Shown one piece after another: positions 23,829 through 31,407 of a stretch of DNA of 64,000 nucleotides. Below the pieces are notes generated by a model. The model saw only the letters and a program-made list of their open reading frames with translations. It did no database searches and had not been told where the DNA came from. The stretch lies in assembly GCA_041402005.1 (NCBI GenBank), contig JAWKTB010000002.1, positions 372,001-436,000 on the forward strand, read 5' to 3'. Every line of letters begins with the position of its first letter. Position 1 is the stretch's first letter. The translations under genes were made by a program, and so were the position numbers. This DNA comes from JAJRXR01 sp041402005. GTDB taxonomy: Bacteria; Planctomycetota; Phycisphaerae; Phycisphaerales; UBA1924.

Positions 23829-25019
23829 ATGACCACCGCGACGTCTGCAAGCCGTCAGACCGCCACGGACCCCCTGGCCCTGATCGACGTCGATCACGTC
23901 CGCCTGTTCGTCGGCAACGCCAAGCAGGCCGCCTACTTCTACGCGCACACCTTCGGCTTCAACGTCTCCCAGGTCGCCGACCTCACCACCGGCTCGCGCC
24001 ACGAGGCCGACTACCTCCTCACCCAGGGCAACATCCGCCTCCTGCTCACCACGCCCCTGACCAAGGACCACCCGGCCGCCGACGAGATCAAACGCTTCGG
24101 CGACGGCGTCAAGGACATCGCCCTCACCGTCTTCGACGCCGAGGCCGCCTACGAGCAGGCCCTCAAGAACGGCGCCCAGTCCGCCGCCGAGCCTCGCACA
24201 CTCTCGGACGCCAACGGCACGGTCTCCGTCGCCGCCATCAAGACCTACGGCCGCGCCATCCACACCTTCGTCTCCCGCACCGGCTCCTACGCCCTCCCCG
24301 AGGTCAAGAAGGGCGCCCCCTTCATGCCGACGTTCCGCGCGATCGAATCTCCCGTCAACGACTACAACAAGGCCCACCCCTGCGGCCTCAAGTACGTCGA
24401 CCACTGCGTCGGCAACGTCGAAGAGGGCAAGATGAACCACTGGGTCAAGTGGTACGAGGACGTCATGGGCTTCAAGATGTTCAAGCACTTCGACGACGCC
24501 GACATCTCCACCGAATACTCCGCCCTCATGTCCAAGGTCATGGCCTCGGGCAACCACCTCATCAAGATGCCCATCAACGAGCCCGCCGAGGGCAAGAAGA
24601 AGTCACAGATCCAGGAATACCTGGAGTGGCACGACATGACCCCCGGCGTCCAGCACCTCGCCCTCCGCACCGACGACGAGCTCGCCTCCGTCGCCGAGCT
24701 GCGCCGGAGGGGCGTCGACTTCCTCGCCCTCCCCGACACGTACTACGAGCTCGTCTGGGACCGCGTGAACAAGACGCTCAAGGCGAGCGGGCACGACGCC
24801 GTCAAGGAGGACCACCAGCGCGTCCGCGACCTGGGCATCCTCGTGGACGCCGACGACGAGGGGTACCTGCTGCAGCTGTTCACCAAGCCCCTGCAGGACC
24901 GCCCGACGCTGTTCTTCGAGATCATCTGCCGGAGGGGCTCCCAGAGCTTCGGCAAGGGCAACTTCAAGGCCCTCTTCGAGGCCCTGGAGCTGGAGCAGGA
25001 GCGGCGGGGGAATCTGTAA
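23829..25019 (+). CDS. hppD: 4-hydroxyphenylpyruvate dioxygenase
   Basis: Converts 4-hydroxyphenylpyruvate to homogentisate in tyrosine degradation. The 396-aa protein has two vicinal-oxygen-chelate halves, and the iron ligands of the C-terminal half are His192 (YVDHCVGNV), His276 (GVQHLAL) and Glu364 (LFFEIICR). The C-terminal helix that gates the active site is present (GNFKALFEALE). Length is typical. TACAAT at 23752-23757 is a -10 candidate about 70 nt upstream. A pterin-4a-carbinolamine dehydratase elsewhere in the window suggests aromatic amino acid hydroxylation as well, but no phenylalanine hydroxylase or homogentisate dioxygenase is present here. Confidence 0.96.
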   Translation: MTTATSASRQTATDPLALIDVDHVRLFVGNAKQAAYFYAHTFGFNVSQVADLTTGSRHEADYLLTQGNIRLLLTTPLTKDHPAADEIKRFGDGVKDIALTVFDAEAAYEQALKNGAQSAAEPRTLSDANGTVSVAAIKTYGRAIHTFVSRTGSYALPEVKKGAPFMPTFRAIESPVNDYNKAHPCGLKYVDHCVGNVEEGKMNHWVKWYEDVMGFKMFKHFDDADISTEYSALMSKVMASGNHLIKMPINEPAEGKKKSQIQEYLEWHDMTPGVQHLALRTDDELASVAELRRRGVDFLALPDTYYELVWDRVNKTLKASGHDAVKEDHQRVRDLGILVDADDEGYLLQLFTKPLQDRPTLFFEIICRRGSQSFGKGNFKALFEALELEQERRGNL

Positions 25020-25071
25020 GAACCCAGATCACTTCCATTTCCCCAGCCTCCACAGTAAGCTCTGAGGGCAC

Positions 25072-26874
25072 ATGACAACGAACTGCCCTAGAACGTTCGG
25101 GCGTTTGATCGCGCTGGCAATTCCATCGGTCCTCGGACTGCTTTGTGCAAACTCCGCTGCCCAGGTCGTTGAGAAGACCGTCGCGTACACCGGTGAACTT
25201 GCACCAGGAACTTCGGGAGATACGTTTCTCAACACCTATCAGCCCATACTGGGGAATGACGGACTCGTCGTGTTCTCTGCCGTCCTCTTCGACGAGGTCC
25301 CAGGCGGGATGTTGGCGGACTACACCGGCATTTGGGCATTCGCGAACGGAGTGCTTTCGCTCATCGTCGCGCCCAGTGCCGAGGCGCCCGGTACCGGTGG
25401 CGCGTCATTTGGAATTCTGTCGGGCTCGAGTTTACGTGCGATCTCAGTCAATTCGGGCGGCGAGATCGCGTTTTCGGCGCCACTGAAGCGTGACCCGCCC
25501 GTGACTGTGCTGAATGACGGTGGCATATGGGCAGGGCCTGTCGACAATTTGACAATCGTCGCGCGCGAAGGCGACCCCGCGCCCGGGCTTGATGGGCCAG
25601 TATTCAGTGGTCTCGGTGTCCCTGCATTGAGCGACTCGGGCAGAATGGTATTTGAAGGCTCGCTCCGCCAGGGCGTCGGAGGAGTCGACGGATCCAATGA
25701 CACGGGTATCTGGGTCGGAGATTCACTCGGGTTGGAACTCCTCGCCCGCAAAGGTGACCCGGCTCCGGGAACTGGTGGAGCCAAGTTCGATAGGTTTTAT
25801 GAATTCCCGATCATCGATGCGGGCGGCGACGCTTCGTTTACCGCGACCCTTCTGCAAGATGGCGTATACGCCGATGAATCAAATGACAGCGGCATCTGGG
25901 CTTTCCGCGATGGGGCAGTGACGCTGGTCGCACGGGAGGGAGACATCGCTCCGGGTACGGATGGCGCCAGGTTTTTTGATATGACGTACGTGAGAATTTC
26001 GACGAACTCCTCGGGCGATATCGCCTTCGGCGCGAATCTCCTGGAAGTGCCCGGTATGGTCGACTACTCAAACAACGTCGGCATCTGGCTGTGGCACGAC
26101 GGTGTTCTCGGCTTAGTCACGAGAGAGGCGATGTCGGCGTATGGCGTGTCGAACGCGATTTTCTCGTCGATAAACGATAAGGTGGCGTTGAACGCGTCTG
26201 GTGCCGTTGCATTCGAGGCGTTCATGGAACCAAACGGCGACACCGTCGACGACTCGAACCGTAACGGAATCTGGATCTACTCTGCTGACGAGCAACGACT
26301 TGCTGCGCGCGAAGGTTGGGATGCGCCTGGTCTTGAAGGTAAGATCTTCTCGGCATTCCACTACTTGCTGCTGAACGACCTCGGCGACGTACTGTTTTAT
26401 GCCCAAGCCGCAAATCCCGGGAACACATATGGCCGGGATGGTATCTGGTACGCTCGCGCGGATACCAGCGAGATCGTCCACATCGTGCATGACGGCGAAG
26501 CTTATGACCTCGACGATCACCCATACTTGGAGGATCTCCGGTATGTGACTCATCTCGAGTTTCCTGCCTCGTCAACCAGCATCGGGAACGGACGAGGTGT
26601 CGGGTTGAACAACTCGCGTCAGGTCTCGCTGTGGCTTTGGACAGAGGCAAGAAATTTTACTTATGTCAATGTGCTCGCGACTGTTGGAGAATCTCCGTGC
26701 TCGTTCGCCGATCTCGCCGAACCGTACGGCGAAATCGACTTCTCTGATGTATTCACGTACTTGCAGGCATTCGCCGCGATGGAATCCTGCGCTGATTTGG
26801 GTGAACCGTACGGGCTGTTTGATTTTTCTGATATCTTTGCCTTTCTCCAGCTGTTCGGCGCCGGCTGCCCGTAG
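25072..26874 (+). CDS. large secreted beta-propeller-like repeat protein with dockerin-like Gly-Cys-Pro tail
   Basis: A 600-aa exported protein with a signal peptide (cleavage near SAAQ). Residues 40-500 contain about eight repeats of roughly 50-65 residues built around a GIW-x-n-L-x-L-x-AREGDxAPG core, for example DTGIWVGDSLGLELLARKGD; this theme is common in planctomycete choice-of-anchor proteins and probably folds as a beta-propeller. The C-terminal 58 residues carry two dockerin-like repeats (DLAEPYGEIDFSDVFTYL and DLGEPYGLFDFSDIFAFL) ending FGAGCP. Base composition is clearly less GC-rich than neighbours. The start has GAGGG upstream. Ligand and attachment partner are unknown. Confidence 0.83.
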   Translation: MTTNCPRTFGRLIALAIPSVLGLLCANSAAQVVEKTVAYTGELAPGTSGDTFLNTYQPILGNDGLVVFSAVLFDEVPGGMLADYTGIWAFANGVLSLIVAPSAEAPGTGGASFGILSGSSLRAISVNSGGEIAFSAPLKRDPPVTVLNDGGIWAGPVDNLTIVAREGDPAPGLDGPVFSGLGVPALSDSGRMVFEGSLRQGVGGVDGSNDTGIWVGDSLGLELLARKGDPAPGTGGAKFDRFYEFPIIDAGGDASFTATLLQDGVYADESNDSGIWAFRDGAVTLVAREGDIAPGTDGARFFDMTYVRISTNSSGDIAFGANLLEVPGMVDYSNNVGIWLWHDGVLGLVTREAMSAYGVSNAIFSSINDKVALNASGAVAFEAFMEPNGDTVDDSNRNGIWIYSADEQRLAAREGWDAPGLEGKIFSAFHYLLLNDLGDVLFYAQAANPGNTYGRDGIWYARADTSEIVHIVHDGEAYDLDDHPYLEDLRYVTHLEFPASSTSIGNGRGVGLNNSRQVSLWLWTEARNFTYVNVLATVGESPCSFADLAEPYGEIDFSDVFTYLQAFAAMESCADLGEPYGLFDFSDIFAFLQLFGAGCP

Positions 26875-27058
26875 TGTCATCGCCGGGCCGTCTCGCAGAG
26901 CTCTTTTCGACGCAGCACTGACCTATGCCGGTTCCGAAGCCAGCGAATCATGCTACCCCTGGCCACCTTTTTCTCTAGACTTCTCATTGCGCGCGCAACT
27001 TCCCGTCCCTCCACCCCTCCCCGCTTGCCCCGCCCCGCCGCCGCCGTAGCCTCGTCGC
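26875..27058. other. intergenic region with no recognised gene
   Basis: This 184-nt gap follows the dockerin gene. It contains a pyrimidine-rich stretch at 27000-27045 and ends in TAGCCT (27047-27052), 6 nt before the ATG at 27059. I see no gene or strong hairpin in it. Confidence 0.5.
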
Positions 27059-27823
27059 ATGATCGCGACGAACGACCGCACGGCATCCCACTCGCCCGAC
27101 GCCACTCCTGTCCCCTCTCCCACCCTCGCGGGCGAATGCCCGCGACAAAACCAAGCCGGAGAGGGTTGGGGTGAGGGGTCTCCGTCTCCTACCGCTTCTC
27201 CCGCTAATGCCCAATCCCTAATCCCCAATGCCTCTCCCCCCGGCCCCCGGTCGCCGGTCCCTGGTCCCTCCCCTGATGCCCAATCCCGAATCCCCAATGC
27301 CTCCTCCGCCTCCCACCTCTTCTCCGACCTCCTCGACCCCTCCCTCGGCCTGGCCACCCTCGCCCACCACCACGACCTCACGCTCGAACAGCTCGCCGAC
27401 TGGCTCGAATCCGCCGACTGCCGGCGCCGCATCGACGCCCTCGAACGCGCCGCTCGCGTCCGCGAGCGCATCCTGACCGCCCAATCCCGCTGCGCCGCGA
27501 TCTCCTCGCTCACCCACCTCGCCGTCCACCCCACCATGGACCCCGACGCGAAGATCACCGCCACCGAGCGCGACACCGCCCGCAAGTCCGCCGACACACT
27601 CCTGAAACTCTCCGATCCTCCTCCCCCTCGGTGGTACGGGCATCCTGCCCGTCCTCTGTCTCCTCCTGCTCCCTCTCCCCCCCGGGGAGAGGGCCGGGGT
27701 GAGGGGCCTCCGTCACCTCCTGATTTCCCTTCTTGCTCCTCCTCTTCTTCATCCTCTCAACGCAACAACATCACCCCGCCCCACCCACATCGGCGCCTCC
27801 ACCTCCCCCGACTACGATCCCAA
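27059..27823 (+). CDS. small helical protein invaded by repeats, no stop of its own (reads into the SGNH gene)
   Basis: An ATG preceded by TAGCCT opens a frame that stays open to 28552. The first 20 codons look like normal sequence. The frame then crosses a CCCTCTCCC element (27111-27187), a heptad array (27204-27301), a real-looking helical protein segment of about 105 residues (LTLEQLADWLESADCRRR onwards), a cggtggtacgggcatcctgcccg repeat (27630-27657) and a third CCCTCTCCC element (27671-27713). The helical segment has a winged-helix-like length and normal codon use. It is either an invaded gene whose stop was displaced or a long fused protein of 497 aa with the hydrolase. Confidence 0.45.
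27111..27187. repeat. CCCTCTCCC/GAGAGGG element, copy B (with an inserted palindrome)
   Basis: The left part cctctcccaccctcgcggg and right part gagagggttggggtgagggg, followed by tctccgtc, match copies A and C; the central loop contains cgcgggcgaatgcccgcg. It lies inside an open reading frame. Confidence 0.7.
27204..27301. repeat. heptanucleotide array of the ccaatcc type (14 units)
   Basis: The block divides into 14 consecutive 7-mers without interruption: ctaatgc, ccaatcc, ctaatcc, ccaatgc, then a ccggtc-type group and a return to caatccc, gaatccc, caatgcc. It closely resembles the short tandemly repeated repetitive (STRR) sequences described from heterocystous cyanobacteria. It is embedded in an open reading frame. 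Confidence 0.8.
27630..27657. repeat. ggtggtacgggcatcctgcccg repeat, partial copy
   Basis: Shares about 20 nt with the left end of the element at 30777-30853 (ggtggcacgggcatcctgtccg). Includes the small palindrome cgggcatcctgcccg. Confidence 0.6.
27671..27713. repeat. CCCTCTCCC/GAGAGGG element, copy C
   Basis: Reads ccctctcccccccgg, ggagagggccggggtgagggg and then cctccgtc; nearly identical to copy A at 23012. Confidence 0.75.
27813..27818 (+). promoter_or_regulatory. candidate -10 box of the SGNH hydrolase (leaderless)
   Basis: TACGAT lies 5 nt before the ATG at 27824, supporting independent transcription of the hydrolase rather than only a fused product. Confidence 0.4.
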
Positions 27824-28552
27824 ATGCCCAAGCTCGCGCCCCTCCTCGCCGCCCTCTTCTCGCTGTTGCTGGTCTCGTGCGCTCACGACCAGCCGCCCGC
27901 GCCGACGACGCAAGCCGCGCCCCAAGCCGAAACTTCTCCCGCCCAGCCCGCCTGGTACGAGCCCGAGATCCAGGCCTTCGAGACCGCCGACCGCACCAAC
28001 CCGCCCGCCCCCGGCCAGGTCCTCTTCATCGGCTCCTCCAGCATCCGCATGTGGAAGTCGCTCGCCGACGACATGGCGCCCGCCCCCGTCCTCAACCGCG
28101 GCTTCGGCGGCTCCAAGACCCCCGAGGTCCTCGCCGTCATGGACCGCATCGTCTCCCCCTACGACCCCGCCGTCATCGTCTACTACTGCGGCGACAACGA
28201 CCTGGGCGACAACAACACCGACTCCCGCGCCGCCGCCGACGGCTTCATCGACTTCGCGAAGCGCGTCCACAAACGCCGCCCCCTCACCCCGATCCTCTAC
28301 CTGTCCATCAAGCCCAGCATCGCCCGCTGGTCCAACTGGGACGCGATGGACCGCGCGAACCACATGGTCGCCGACTACGCCGCGACCCATCGCAACGTCG
28401 AGTTCATCGACGTCGGCGCCTGCCTCCTCAAAGACGGCGCGCCCGACCCCGCCCTCTTCCGCGCCGACGGCCTCCACCTCAACGCCGACGGCTACGCCCG
28501 CTGGACCGAAATCGTCCGCCCCCGCGTCCTCGCGGCCTGGCGCCGACGCTGA
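27824..28552 (+). CDS. SGNH/GDSL-family hydrolase lipoprotein
   Basis: A 242-aa exported esterase or lipase-like enzyme. The lipoprotein signal peptide ends LLVSC, with Cys near residue 18. The four SGNH blocks are present: LFIGSSSIR with nucleophile Ser, RGFGGS with the oxyanion Gly, YCGDNDLG with the Asn, and DGLHLN with catalytic Asp and His. The pattern FIGSSSIRMW and GDND is typical of the platelet-activating-factor acetylhydrolase-like branch. The start at 27824 is chosen because the signal peptide begins there, although the frame is open for 765 nt further upstream. Natural substrate unknown, possibly acetyl or other acyl groups on glycans. Confidence 0.9.
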   Translation: MPKLAPLLAALFSLLLVSCAHDQPPAPTTQAAPQAETSPAQPAWYEPEIQAFETADRTNPPAPGQVLFIGSSSIRMWKSLADDMAPAPVLNRGFGGSKTPEVLAVMDRIVSPYDPAVIVYYCGDNDLGDNNTDSRAAADGFIDFAKRVHKRRPLTPILYLSIKPSIARWSNWDAMDRANHMVADYAATHRNVEFIDVGACLLKDGAPDPALFRADGLHLNADGYARWTEIVRPRVLAAWRRR

Positions 28553-28611
28553 CCCGCAACGCACGCGCGTACCACCACCCGCATCCCGCGAGCAGAACTC
28601 AACCCCGCAGG

Positions 28612-28755
28612 CTACTTCTTCGACCGGTCCTTCTTCACGGCCCGCTTCAGATGCGACGGCTCGACGCGGCTGCCACCCCTCGACGCCCCACCCTGGTTCG
28701 CGCCGGCCGGCCCGCCCTTCTTGCGGGGCGCCGACTCCGGGTTCTTCTTGGTCAT
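28612..28755 (-). CDS. small basic protein (47 aa)
   Basis: A 47-residue protein with eleven Lys and six Arg, reading MTKKNPESAPRKKGG at the start and ending KKDRSKK. The minus-strand ribosome binding site CAGGAGAGG lies about 9 nt upstream of the ATG and supports translation. There is no hydrophobic segment; the composition suggests nucleic acid or ribosome association. The gene lies between two plus-strand genes and on the opposite strand. I recognise no family, and short length limits confidence. Confidence 0.55.
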   Translation of the reverse strand: MTKKNPESAPRKKGGPAGANQGGASRGGSRVEPSHLKRAVKKDRSKK

Positions 28756-28858
28756 GGACCTCTCCTGGGCGGGCCATGTCGGCCTCGAAGCGCCGCCCCG
28801 CCCGACCCAGAAGTATTGCACCCCCGTCGCCGCCCGCCCCGCCCCTCTACCGTTGACC

Positions 28859-29326
28859 ATGAACGCCGTCCAGAAACTCCGCCAGCTCGCCGACCAGATC
28901 AAGACCAGCAAGAACGGCCTGGAGATCGTGGACGCCTGGGCTCTGGCCGAGCGCCTGTGTGCGCGCATGCCCATGAACCAGGGCGAGGCGACGCGTGTCT
29001 TCAAGGAGAAGGACGCCGCGGGGCTGGACGCCCTGGTCGCCAAGCTCGAGAACCCGGGCGCCACAGCGGAGGCGGAGCCCGAGGTCACCGAGCACGAGAT
29101 GAACGACGCGATGCGCGCGTTCCGGAAGCGGATCAAAATGATCCGCCTGGACGAGGAGTCCAAGCTGGGCGGGCACGGCATGACAAGCGGAAAGAAGTCG
29201 GGCGTGACCTCCATCGAGCCGCCCCGGGAGTTCCCGCGCCGGGTCTGGAAGGCGCTGGCGAGGGCCGGGCGGCTGGTGGACGAGGGGCACGGGTTCTACG
29301 CCGAGCCGCTCCGCCCTCCGGAGTGA
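28859..29326 (+). CDS. hypothetical protein
   Basis: A 155-aa soluble, helical, charged protein. The N-terminal half (LRQLADQIKTSKNGLEIVDAW) is a helical bundle pattern; the middle is acidic (TAEAEPEVTEHEM) and the C-terminal 50 residues are basic with PPREFPRRVWKALARAGRLV. No known motif or membrane segment. TACCGT is 5 nt before the ATG and there is no ribosome binding site, so it may be leaderless; the longer frame into the preceding intergenic DNA is rejected. Function unknown. Confidence 0.7.
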   Translation: MNAVQKLRQLADQIKTSKNGLEIVDAWALAERLCARMPMNQGEATRVFKEKDAAGLDALVAKLENPGATAEAEPEVTEHEMNDAMRAFRKRIKMIRLDEESKLGGHGMTSGKKSGVTSIEPPREFPRRVWKALARAGRLVDEGHGFYAEPLRPPE

Positions 29327-29394
29327 CCCCCGGCGCGCGGTAGGATGGCGCGCCGGCGCCCGGGCTCCTGCGAGCGCCGACCGCGGAGGCCGAC

Positions 29395-29934
29395 ATGGAA
29401 ACCATGCTCGTGGTGGCGGCGACGATCCAGGCGGTGGCGGCGATCGCCGCGGCGGTCTTCGCGGTTCTCATCCTCATATCGGTGCGCGAGGCGTCCCGTG
29501 CGGACGGCGGCTCGGGCGCCGACCCGGGGTTCACCCCCGCGACCCTGTACATCATCACGCTGATGGACGAGCAGAAGGACGCGCGGGCGTTGCTGCGGGA
29601 GTACGTCAAGGACGGCGCCTCCGGGCGGGTGCGGTCGATGACCGACGACGAGGAGCTGGCGGCCGAGTCGGTCTGCCGGTCGTTCGACATCCTGGGGCTG
29701 TTCGATCGGGAGGGGTGGGTTTCGCCCCGTCTGGCGGACCGGTTCTACTCGACGCTGCTGCTCGACCTGTGGGAGCCGTGCCTGAAGGGGCACGTGGAGC
29801 GCCAGCGTCAGGGGAGGAAGCTGCATTACTGGGAGCTGCTGCAGCTGGTGGACCGGGTGAAGCACGTGCCGGCGAACCACCCGGCGCACCGGGGCGAGCG
29901 GGACTGGGCGGAGGATCCGCGACGGGCGCCTTGA
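29395..29934 (+). CDS. membrane-anchored hypothetical protein (DUF4760-like layout)
   Basis: A 179-aa protein with one N-terminal helix (residues 4-28) and a cytoplasmic helical domain. The helical part contains RALLREYVKDG, CRSFDILGLFDREGWV and a late W/E-rich helix, a layout like the uncharacterised DUF4760 family, in which an N-terminal helix precedes a five-helix domain. TAGGAT at 29341-29346 is a -10 candidate about 48 nt upstream. No catalytic residues are evident. Family assignment is tentative. Confidence 0.7.
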   Translation: METMLVVAATIQAVAAIAAAVFAVLILISVREASRADGGSGADPGFTPATLYIITLMDEQKDARALLREYVKDGASGRVRSMTDDEELAAESVCRSFDILGLFDREGWVSPRLADRFYSTLLLDLWEPCLKGHVERQRQGRKLHYWELLQLVDRVKHVPANHPAHRGERDWAEDPRRAP

Positions 29935-29991
29935 GACGCAGGATGCGACGACGAGGCAGCAACCCGATCCGCGCGCGGCGGTACGCCGGGC

Positions 29992-30762
29992 ATGACGACA
30001 CGCCGGGACATCATCGACGCCTTGCGCGAGGGGCTGCGCGAGGATGACCGTTTTCGCGCGGCCTGGCTGGGCGGGTCGGACGCGATGGGGCGGGCGGACG
30101 GGCTGAGCGACATCGACCTGGGCGCGTTCGTGTGCGAGGGGACGATCGACGAGGGGTTTTCACGCGTGCGTGCGATTCTGGAGACGATCGCGCCGATCGA
30201 GCATGCGTGGCGCCTGCCCTCGCCGACGTGGCACGGGTCGGAGCAGATGTTCATGCAGCTCGAAGGCCTGCCCGGGTTCGGGCACGTGGACGTGGTGCTG
30301 GACGTCCACCGCCCGGGGTACGAGTTCCTGATCGTCGAGCGGCACGGGAGCCCGCCGGTGCTGTTCGATCATGACGGGCTGATCACGCCGACGGCGTTCG
30401 ATCGGGAATCGCACGAGAAGAAGCTGCGTACGAGCGTGGAGAATGCGCGGGCCAAGTTCGCGCTGTTCTGCTCGCTGCCCATCAAGGAGGTCCAGCGGGG
30501 GCGGTCGGTGGACGCGGTCCACTTCTACATGAACCTGGTGGTGCGCCCGCTTGTGGACGTCCTTCGGGCGGTGCACTGCCCGGACCGGTTCGACTTCGGG
30601 ATGCGGTATCTGCGAGAGGATCTGCCCGCGGGCGTGGCGGCAGAGATCGAGACGTTGGCCTATCCGAGTTCACCCGAGGCGATCCCGGGGCTGATCGAGC
30701 GGGCGAGGGTGATGATGGAGGGAGCGCTGGTGGCGTGGGACGCCGGGGCTCGTTCTGACTGA
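29992..30762 (+). CDS. nucleotidyltransferase-domain protein
   Basis: A 256-aa protein with the pol-beta nucleotidyltransferase core: LGGSDAMGR at about 26-34 and DID at 40-42 (first and second metal ligands), a third carboxylate probably in HVDVVLDVH near 98-106. The C-terminal half is helical with SVDAVHFYMN and resembles aminoglycoside adenylyltransferase or streptomycin-type enzymes. The size and order fit a small-molecule adenylyltransferase or an orphan enzyme rather than a MNT/HEPN toxin module. No partner HEPN gene is adjacent. Substrate unknown; resistance function should not be assumed. Confidence 0.82.
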   Translation: MTTRRDIIDALREGLREDDRFRAAWLGGSDAMGRADGLSDIDLGAFVCEGTIDEGFSRVRAILETIAPIEHAWRLPSPTWHGSEQMFMQLEGLPGFGHVDVVLDVHRPGYEFLIVERHGSPPVLFDHDGLITPTAFDRESHEKKLRTSVENARAKFALFCSLPIKEVQRGRSVDAVHFYMNLVVRPLVDVLRAVHCPDRFDFGMRYLREDLPAGVAAEIETLAYPSSPEAIPGLIERARVMMEGALVAWDAGARSD

Positions 30763-30776
30763 CGGATCCGGCGAGC

Positions 30777-30853
30777 GCCGGTGGCACGGGCATCCTGTCC
30801 GTCTTCGCGGGACCGGACACGGATGCGTGCGGGCTGGAAGCCCATACCACCGG
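30777..30853. repeat. MITE-like element with imperfect terminal inverted repeats
   Basis: The left end ccggtggcacgggc and right end gcccataccaccgg are inverted complements at 11 of 14 positions. The interior reads catcctgtccgtcttcgcgg and ends with gggctggaagccc, itself a small palindrome. A partial copy is at 27630-27657. Similar phrases are widespread between planctomycete genes. It lies between two convergent genes. Confidence 0.6.
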
Positions 30854-30867
30854 TCCGTCGATCGGGC

Positions 30868-31359
30868 CTACTTCTTGCGGCGGTAGTGGGCGGTCATGAA
30901 CTCGACCCATTCGCCGTCGGGGCCCGGCGTGCGCGAGTGCAGGATGCGGTGGTCCTGGTCCACGATCTCGATGACGTCGCGGTAGTCGGCCTGCTTGGTG
31001 GGGTCCATGAAGCTCGGACCCTTCGTGTTGAGCGTGAGGATGCGCTGGTCGGCGTCGAGTTCGCCCTCGTAGACGAACATCATGGGCATCATGGAGCCGA
31101 GCCAGGAGCCGACGTACTTGCCTTTGGCGGGGTTGTAGCCGATGGTGAGCATCATGGTGGCGCGCCCGCCGTGGGGCATGGACCCCTCGCCCTCGGCGAT
31201 GACCCAGAAACCGCCGACGGAGCGGACGGACTCCGTGCCGGTGGTCTTCATGGGCGGCTGGTCTGGCCCCATGGAGGCCTCGGCCTCGAAGGTCCAGTCG
31301 CCCAGGAGCTTGTTCAGCCAGGCGTGCTCTTCTTGTGGCTTGGCGTTGCAGTCCGTGAT
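30868..31359 (-). CDS. DUF1579 family protein with a non-canonical start codon
   Basis: Predicted small beta-barrel protein of unknown function. The family core begins EEHAWLNKLLGDWTFEAEA, which lies upstream of the first ATG in the frame (31272); residues before that ATG are clearly homologous to the family. On the minus strand a ribosome binding site GGGAGG is followed by AACG, then ATC (31357-31359), then ACG (31354-31356), with no ATG, GTG or TTG between the stop of the upstream gene and the conserved region. The true start is therefore probably ATC or ACG, or the base is a sequencing error. Later motifs such as GGFWVIAEGEG, ATMMLTIGYNP and WVEFMTAHY fit DUF1579. Confidence 0.72.
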   Translation of the reverse strand: MTDCNAKPQEEHAWLNKLLGDWTFEAEASMGPDQPPMKTTGTESVRSVGGFWVIAEGEGSMPHGGRATMMLTIGYNPAKGKYVGSWLGSMMPMMFVYEGELDADQRILTLNTKGPSFMDPTKQADYRDVIEIVDQDHRILHSRTPGPDGEWVEFMTAHYRRKK

Positions 31360-31407
31360 CGTTCCTCCCGAGCGATCGTAGACCGAGGCCGAGTGAGGTG
31401 GGCGGGC

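Noticed and set aside
29992..30762. Nucleotidyltransferase considered as a HEPN/MNT toxin-antitoxin or antibiotic resistance gene
   Set aside because: No HEPN partner adjacent, and the C-terminal domain alone does not identify a drug substrate.
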